Assembly (NCBI RefSeq): GCF_900168325.1
Contig: NZ_FVZE01000002.1
Coordinates: 62,001 to 126,000 of the forward strand
Source: Novosphingobium mathurense
GTDB lineage: Bacteria; Pseudomonadota; Alphaproteobacteria; Sphingomonadales; Sphingomonadaceae
Direction: 5' to 3'
Length of the DNA: 64,000 bases
The notes under the pieces are model-generated. The model saw only the letters and a list, made by a program, of their open reading frames with translations. It had not been told where the DNA came from and searched no databases. The position numbers and the translations under genes were made by a program. Shown here piece after piece: positions 59,627 through 64,000 of this stretch (position 1 is the first letter of the stretch; each line of letters starts with the position of its first letter).

Positions 59627-59959
59627 TTACCCTCGTCCGCCGGCATTGTTGTCGCCGGCAACTGGTGCGACCTTGGCCCCTTCAGGCTTGCCATTGGCTG
59701 AAACTTCAAGGTTAACAGCCCTTGAGTGCAGCCCGTAAGTATTTAGCAATGATGCCGCCTCACCTGCAAAGCTGCCGCGAGTCCGCAAGCGGACCGGCGC
59801 GCCTTCACCGCCCAAAATCGTCCGCACCTCATGGGCCGCGAACAGGCGCGTTCGCAGGTCGTTCCAGTCGGGGGCCGATGGGAACCCCGTGAACTCCTCG
59901 CTCGTGCGACCCAGCGCATGCCCTGCTTTGCAGGTTTCATGATCAAAGGCGATGTTCAT
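59627..59959 (-). CDS. Unknown small protein in operon with sciP
   Basis: 110 residues; I do not recognise a family. It starts MNIAFDHETCKAGHALGRTS and ends in a Gly/Asn/Ala-rich tail. One cysteine at residue 10, a Trp at 32, and an LFAAHEVRTIL segment are noticeable; there is no signal peptide or membrane helix. It has no clear Shine-Dalgarno. Its TAA stop is 2 bp from the sciP ATG, an arrangement that suggests a functional link with SciP (for instance co-regulation or a shared partner). Interpretation is open. Confidence 0.6.
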   Translation of the reverse strand: MNIAFDHETCKAGHALGRTSEEFTGFPSAPDWNDLRTRLFAAHEVRTILGGEGAPVRLRTRGSFAGEAASLLNTYGLHSRAVNLEVSANGKPEGAKVAPVAGDNNAGGRG

Positions 59960-60095
59960 GGAACTGCCATACGCTAGACATGGTGAAGGGAGGGTAAAGA
60001 CACCGATGCGCAGTTACCTTCCGTTTCCGGGCCAGAGGTTTCGAAATCGCGCTGAAAGGTAGGAAAACGGGGCGTAGCCCTGTATGGAGCCGCGC

Positions 60096-61271
60096 ATGAC
60101 CGCGACTCCCGATATTGCCGGACTGCTCGACAGGCTCGATCCGTCCGCCCTGTTCCAGCTGCCCGAACCGTTTTCCGCGCGCCGCATCGTCGTGGCCATG
60201 TCGGGCGGCGTCGACAGCTCGGTCGTAGCCGCGCTTGCAGCGGCGACAGGCGCGGAGACCATCGGCGTTACCCTCCAGCTTTACGATTACGGCGCGGCGA
60301 CCGGGCGCAAGGGTGCCTGCTGCGCGGGCGACGATATCCGCGATGCGCGTGCCGTGGCGGACCGGCTGGGCATCGCCCACTATGTCTTCGACCATGAGAG
60401 CAGCTTTCGCGAGGAAGTGGTCGAGCGCTTTGCCGACGACTATCTCGCAGGCCGGACCCCGATCCCCTGCATCCGCTGTAACATGGGTCCCAAGTTCACC
60501 GACCTCTTGACGATGGCGCGCGAACTGGGTGCCGATTGCCTGGCGACCGGGCATTACGTCCAGCGCATCCTCGGCCCGGCCGGGTCCGAATTGCACCGCG
60601 CGGTCGATCCCGCTCGCGACCAGAGCTATTTTCTCTATGGCACGACCGAGGCCCAGCTCGACTTCCTGCGCTTTCCTCTGGGCGGTCTGCCGAAGACCGA
60701 GACGCGCCGGCTGGCCGAAGCGGCGGGCCTGCGCGTGGCGGCCAAGCCGGACAGCCAGGACATCTGTTTCGTTCCCGACGGCGACTACGCCAAGATCGTG
60801 CGTCAGGTGCGCCCCGAGGGCGAGGCACCGGGCGAGATCGTCCATGCGACCAGCGGCGAAGTGCTCGGCGAGCATCGCGGGATCATCCACTACACCGTCG
60901 GCCAGCGTCGGGGGCTGGAGATCGGCGGCCAGCCCGAGCCACTGTATGTCGTGCGGCTCGATGCCGAGACGCGCCGGGTTCTCGTCGGTCCGCGCCGGCT
61001 GCTCGGCGTAGCCGCCGCGCGCCTGTCGGAGACGAACCGGATCGGGCCTCTGCCCGACGCGCCGCTGACCGCGAAAGTGCGTTCGCTGGCCAAGCCGGTT
61101 CCGGTCACGCTGGAAGGGCCGCTGGGCGATGGGGCAGGAACCGCGATTCGGTTCGCTCATCCTGAATACGGCGTCGCCCCGGGACAGGCTGCCGTGATCT
61201 ATTGCGGTGAGCGCGTCGTGGGCGGCGGCTGGATCGAGGAAACCGAGGCAGCCGAAGTCATTGCGGTCTGA
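60096..61271 (+). CDS. mnmA: tRNA-specific 2-thiouridylase MnmA
   Basis: 391 residues. The PP-loop MSGGVDSSV (about residues 35-43) and the catalytic cysteines [12 protein letters not shown] and [12 protein letters not shown] are present. It thiolates U34 of tRNA-Glu/Gln/Lys, complementing MnmEG encoded elsewhere in the window. GGAG six bases before the ATG at 60096 decides this start over the ATG at 60084. It is divergent from the sciP operon with 136 bp between the starts. Confidence 0.95.
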   Translation: MTATPDIAGLLDRLDPSALFQLPEPFSARRIVVAMSGGVDSSVVAALAAATGAETIGVTLQLYDYGAATGRKGACCAGDDIRDARAVADRLGIAHYVFDHESSFREEVVERFADDYLAGRTPIPCIRCNMGPKFTDLLTMARELGADCLATGHYVQRILGPAGSELHRAVDPARDQSYFLYGTTEAQLDFLRFPLGGLPKTETRRLAEAAGLRVAAKPDSQDICFVPDGDYAKIVRQVRPEGEAPGEIVHATSGEVLGEHRGIIHYTVGQRRGLEIGGQPEPLYVVRLDAETRRVLVGPRRLLGVAAARLSETNRIGPLPDAPLTAKVRSLAKPVPVTLEGPLGDGAGTAIRFAHPEYGVAPGQAAVIYCGERVVGGGWIEETEAAEVIAV

Positions 61272-61283
61272 ACCTCAGGCGAC

Positions 61284-61655
61284 CTAGTCCTCCCAGGGCT
61301 CCAGCTGGCAGCCGCGTTCCTTCGTGTAGGTTGCCCTGGCGCTGGCAAGCAGCGGAACGCTGGCGGTCAGCGACTTGCTCTCGGCATCGTCGGAGAGGAA
61401 CATCAGGCTGGCGGTACGGCCCAGACCGGCGACGGCGATATCGCCCTTGCAGCTGTTCAGGTCGCGATTCGAGACGAAGCGGCATACGCAGCCGACCCGC
61501 GCGCCATAGGCTGTGCTGACTCGCGCCTGCGCACCCAGGCTGTTCCATGAAAAGGCGAGGGCGGTGCCCGCCACGGCCAGCACCAGCAGCACGAGATTGC
61601 GCTTCCAGCGCGAGGGCTGCCTGTCACCAGTCGTATTTACCTTGGCTGTTGCCAT
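61284..61655 (-). CDS. Small membrane-anchored Cys-containing protein, divergent from pseudo-hydrolase
   Basis: 123 residues. A basic N-terminus, one transmembrane anchor (about residues 21-37, LVLLVLAVAGTALAFSW) and a presumably periplasmic part with GCVCRFVSNRDLNSCKGDI and a final Cys in ERGCQLEPWED, four cysteines in all. I recognise it only as a sphingomonad-type hypothetical. Its start is 32 bp from that of the serine-hydrolase-fold lipoprotein gene on the opposite strand, a pairing that may be functional. Convergent with mnmA (12-bp gap). Confidence 0.65.
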   Translation of the reverse strand: MATAKVNTTGDRQPSRWKRNLVLLVLAVAGTALAFSWNSLGAQARVSTAYGARVGCVCRFVSNRDLNSCKGDIAVAGLGRTASLMFLSDDAESKSLTASVPLLASARATYTKERGCQLEPWED

Positions 61656-61687
61656 CCGCTCGCGCCTCGCACACTACACCGCGCATC

Positions 61688-62830
61688 ATGACGGTGCGCC
61701 GCCTCCCCCATATCCTCGCCTTCCTCGCCCTGCCAACCCTGTGGGGCTGCAGTAACAGTGGAGCAGATGCGCCGCCGCCGCCCAGCGCGCAGGCGCAGGC
61801 CGCAATCAAGGACGAAGGCGGAGCGCACCGCGATGCTCTTGGCCGCGCGATCGACCGGTTGTTCGATAACGATGCGGTCGGGCGGACCGATGCGCTGGTG
61901 GTGATGAAGCGCGGCTCGGTGATCGCCGAGCGCTATGGCGAGGGCGTTTCGGCCAGGACGCCGCTACAGGGTTGGGCCATGGGTCAATGCGTTACGGCGC
62001 TGATGATCGGCCAGCTGGTCAGCGACGGACGCTTGCGGCTGAACGAATCGGCGCCGGTCCCCGCGTGGCAGCGACCCGGCGATCCGCGCGGCGAAATCAC
62101 GCTCAAGCAGCTTCTGCAGATGCGTTCGGGCTTGCGCCACAGCGAGACCGGCGATGCCACGAGCGGCGAAATCGCCCGCCAGTCCGACCGTATCCGCATG
62201 TTGTTCCTCGACGGCCGCGACGACATGGCCGCCTATGCCGAAGCGCAGCCGCTTGAAGCGCCGGCCGGGCAGGTCTTCGAGAATTCCTCCGCCAGCGCAG
62301 TGATTCTTTCCGACCTCGCGGCGCGGGTGCTGTCGCCGGACAGCGATCCGGGCCGCCGCCGCCGTGCGGTTGAGGACTATCTCGACAACCGCGTGCTCGA
62401 TCCGCTCGGGCTCAAGACCATGCGCGTGGAATATGACCGGTCGGGCACGATGATCGGGGCGGCCATGGTCGACGCCTCGGCGCGCGACTGGGCGAACCTG
62501 GGCGAATTCCTGCGTCACAACGGTTCGGTAAAGGGCGCGCAGATCCTGCCGCGTCGCTGGGTCCAGTTCATGCTGGCGCCCAGCCCGCGCAATCCGGGTT
62601 ATGGCGCCGGGGTCTGGCTCAACCGGGCCGAACCGGGGGAGAACGCAAGGCTCTATCCCGGCACCGCCAAGTCCGACGTCTTTGCCTGCCTTGGCGAACA
62701 TGGCCAGTACGTCATCGGTTCGCCAAGCCAGCTGCTGACGGTGGTGCGGCTGGGAGCCAGCGAAGCGCGGCAGGAACAGGCGTTGCACTACGAGCTGGGC
62801 GCCTTGCTGGCGCTGTTTCCCTCGAACTGA
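61688..62830 (+). CDS. Serine-hydrolase (beta-lactamase-fold) lipoprotein lacking catalytic residues
   Basis: 380 residues. A lipoprotein signal, LPTLWGC (Cys21), precedes a class C beta-lactamase/6-aminohexanoate-hydrolase-type fold with LLQMRSGLRHS and LDPLGLKTM. Where the family has SxxK (WSMxKS), this reads GWAMGQC, so Ser is Ala97 and Lys is Gln100. At the expected Tyr (FxYxS) it has F-E-N-S-S with Asn199. It is therefore probably an inactive pseudoenzyme or binding protein. The ATG at 61688 gives a clean lipoprotein signal. Confidence 0.8.
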   Translation: MTVRRLPHILAFLALPTLWGCSNSGADAPPPPSAQAQAAIKDEGGAHRDALGRAIDRLFDNDAVGRTDALVVMKRGSVIAERYGEGVSARTPLQGWAMGQCVTALMIGQLVSDGRLRLNESAPVPAWQRPGDPRGEITLKQLLQMRSGLRHSETGDATSGEIARQSDRIRMLFLDGRDDMAAYAEAQPLEAPAGQVFENSSASAVILSDLAARVLSPDSDPGRRRRAVEDYLDNRVLDPLGLKTMRVEYDRSGTMIGAAMVDASARDWANLGEFLRHNGSVKGAQILPRRWVQFMLAPSPRNPGYGAGVWLNRAEPGENARLYPGTAKSDVFACLGEHGQYVIGSPSQLLTVVRLGASEARQEQALHYELGALLALFPSN

Positions 62831-62849
62831 GGACTGAGGCGGGCCGCCG

Positions 62850-63797
62850 CTATTTGGTGGCTTCGACCCGGATCGGGGGCAGGATGTCCTTGCCGGCATC
62901 GCCCACTTCGTCGACGAGGCCGTCGGGATCGGTGTGGATCAGGATTTCCACTTCGGGGAATTCGGCGTGAATGGTCGCCTCGATGTCGTCCATTACCCGG
63001 TGGGCCTGACGCACGGTCATGTTGGCGTCGACCCAGACGTGAAACTGCACGAAGTGCTTGTTGCCCGAAACGCGGGTGCGCAGGTCATGGACTCCGCTGA
63101 TGTCGGGATTGTGGGCGATCAGCTCCAGTACGTGCTGCTTCTTTTCCTCGGGCCATTCATGGTCCATCAACTGGTTAAGCACGGCCTTCGAGGCATTCCA
63201 CGCGCCCCAACCCAGCCACAGGGCGATGCCAAGGCCGAACAGCGGGTCCGCGCCGCGCAGCCCCGCATACTGGTCTAGCACGAGCGCTGCGATCACCGCG
63301 ACGTTGAGCAGCAGGTCCGACTGGTAGTGGACGCTGTCGGTATGGATCGCGAGGCTCCGGGTCCTGCGGATCACATAGCGTTGCCACGAAAGCAGCGCGA
63401 AAGTGACGACGATCGCCACTGCCGAGACGCCGATCCCCATGTCTGCCGCCTCGACCCGCCCGCCGGAGAGGAATTCCTCGATGGCGCGGGTGGCGATGCC
63501 CAGCGCCGAGATCGAGATCAGCACGATCTGGAACAGGGCGGCGATGGCTTCGGCCTTGCCGTGGCCGAAGCGGTGCTTGTCGTCCGCCGGCTGCGAGGCG
63601 ATCCACACGCCCAGCAGCGTGGCCATGCTGGCCACGAGGTCGAGCGTCGTGTCGGCAAGGCTGCCGAGCATGGCGATGGAGCCGGTCGACCACGCGGCCC
63701 AGGCCTTGATGGCCAGCAGGAACAGGGCCGCGCTAATGCTGGCAAGAGCGGCGCTGCGGTTCAGTCCGGCCGATTCGTGATCATGATTCTGGCTCAA
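62850..63797 (-). CDS. Cation diffusion facilitator transporter (FieF-like)
   Basis: 315 residues. It has about six transmembrane helices, the metal-site SLADTTLDLVAS and HTDSVHYQSDLLLN motifs (D and H-D ligands), and a C-terminal cytoplasmic domain (VQFHVWVDANMTV and HTDP). It exports divalent metals such as Fe, Zn or Mn. The start is TTG 63797, which has GAGG about 8 bp upstream and lies just after the pdxH stop; an ATG at 63845 is possible but overlaps pdxH and lacks a ribosome-binding site. Confidence 0.85.
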   Translation of the reverse strand: MSQNHDHESAGLNRSAALASISAALFLLAIKAWAAWSTGSIAMLGSLADTTLDLVASMATLLGVWIASQPADDKHRFGHGKAEAIAALFQIVLISISALGIATRAIEEFLSGGRVEAADMGIGVSAVAIVVTFALLSWQRYVIRRTRSLAIHTDSVHYQSDLLLNVAVIAALVLDQYAGLRGADPLFGLGIALWLGWGAWNASKAVLNQLMDHEWPEEKKQHVLELIAHNPDISGVHDLRTRVSGNKHFVQFHVWVDANMTVRQAHRVMDDIEATIHAEFPEVEILIHTDPDGLVDEVGDAGKDILPPIRVEATK

Positions 63798-63807
63798 GTG
63801 CTGGACC

Positions 63808-64000
63808 TCACGGGTAGAGCAGGGTGCTGGACCATGCGCCGGCATGACCGTCCGCCGTTACGTCACGCACGAAGCGGCGGCGCTCGTGCAGCCGATAGGG
63901 CCGATCGTGCCAGAATTCGATGGCGCTGGGCACTACCCGGAAACCGCCCCAGTGCGGCGGCCGGTCGACCTCGCCGTCGGCGAACCTGTCGCGCGCGGCT
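63808..64000 (-). CDS. pdxH: Pyridoxine 5'-phosphate oxidase, C-terminal part (runs off the window)
   Basis: Only the last ~64 codons are in the window. The minus-strand reading contains the PdxH C-terminal signature [20 protein letters not shown] with [11 protein letters not shown], and ends STLLYP before TGA at 63808-63810. PdxH oxidises pyridoxine/pyridoxamine 5'-phosphate to PLP with FMN. Its 5' end lies beyond 64000. The CDF transporter start follows after about 10 bp. Confidence 0.88.
   Translation of the reverse strand, partial: AARDRFADGEVDRPPHWGGFRVVPSAIEFWHDRPYRLHERRRFVRDVTADGHAGAWSSTLLYP

Noticed and set aside
59064-59738. 224-codon plus-strand frame over the RND upstream region and sciP
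   Set aside because: Antisense to sciP, which has a clear DUF1153 sequence and ribosome-binding site.

Overview
The window is a GC-rich, densely coded bacterial chromosome segment with strongly alphaproteobacterial content: CarD, FdxA, SciP, a DUF1013/TrcR-type regulator, bactofilin plus LmdC-type M23 peptidase, DUF1192, DUF6489, and the gene order ppsR-oriC-hemE. Gene order and family mix point to the Sphingomonadales (Novosphingobium/Sphingobium-like). That placement is inference from family content, not a database match. I see no insertion sequence, prophage, CRISPR array, tRNA or rRNA gene.

Origin region (1-18 kb). A leftward block (ppsR, maf-aroE-coaE-dnaQ, hpf) and a rightward block (hemE, hemJ, rho, a TerC-family gene) diverge from an intergenic stretch at 4392-4730. 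That stretch carries DnaA-box-like nonamers, a dense GANTC (CcrM) cluster and an AT-rich tract, and is the likely replication origin. Eight to thirteen kb to the right lies the segregation locus mnmE-mnmG-rsmG-parA-parB. It has three perfect 16-bp parS palindromes plus one near-match in mnmE, and another parS-like site lies near 34.9 kb.

Middle (18-44 kb). Housekeeping and envelope genes: glycine-zipper protein, free-Met-sulfoxide reductase, sorbosone-dehydrogenase-like protein, DUF815 ATPase, tsaC/sua5. Then a helicase/S4-protein/fdxA operon followed by carD, and an M23 peptidase. A five-gene translationally coupled unit follows (hemB, GNAT, membrane spermidine-synthase-like protein, gamma-carbonic anhydrase, DUF167). 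After it come a truncated hemoglobin, clpA, oxidoreductase and GST genes, the TrcR-type regulator, an acyl-CoA ligase and a bactofilin/M23 cell-shape operon.

Right part (44-64 kb). proA-nadD-rsfS-rlmH, a CysQ/IMPase-like gene, sucC followed by etfBA (no sucD), a TonB-domain protein, GNAT and DUF445 genes, and an RND efflux pair. Then sciP with an unrecognised partner gene, mnmA, a lipoprotein of the serine-hydrolase fold that has lost its catalytic residues beside a divergent Cys-containing small protein, a CDF transporter and the 3' end of pdxH.

A recurring theme is cell-cycle control close to the origin: oriC, parABS, SciP, TrcR, and GANTC clusters in front of trcR and the bactofilin operon. 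The least explained items are the unknown gene directly upstream of sciP, the pseudo-hydrolase/Cys-protein pair, and an RND pump with two apparent extra membrane segments.
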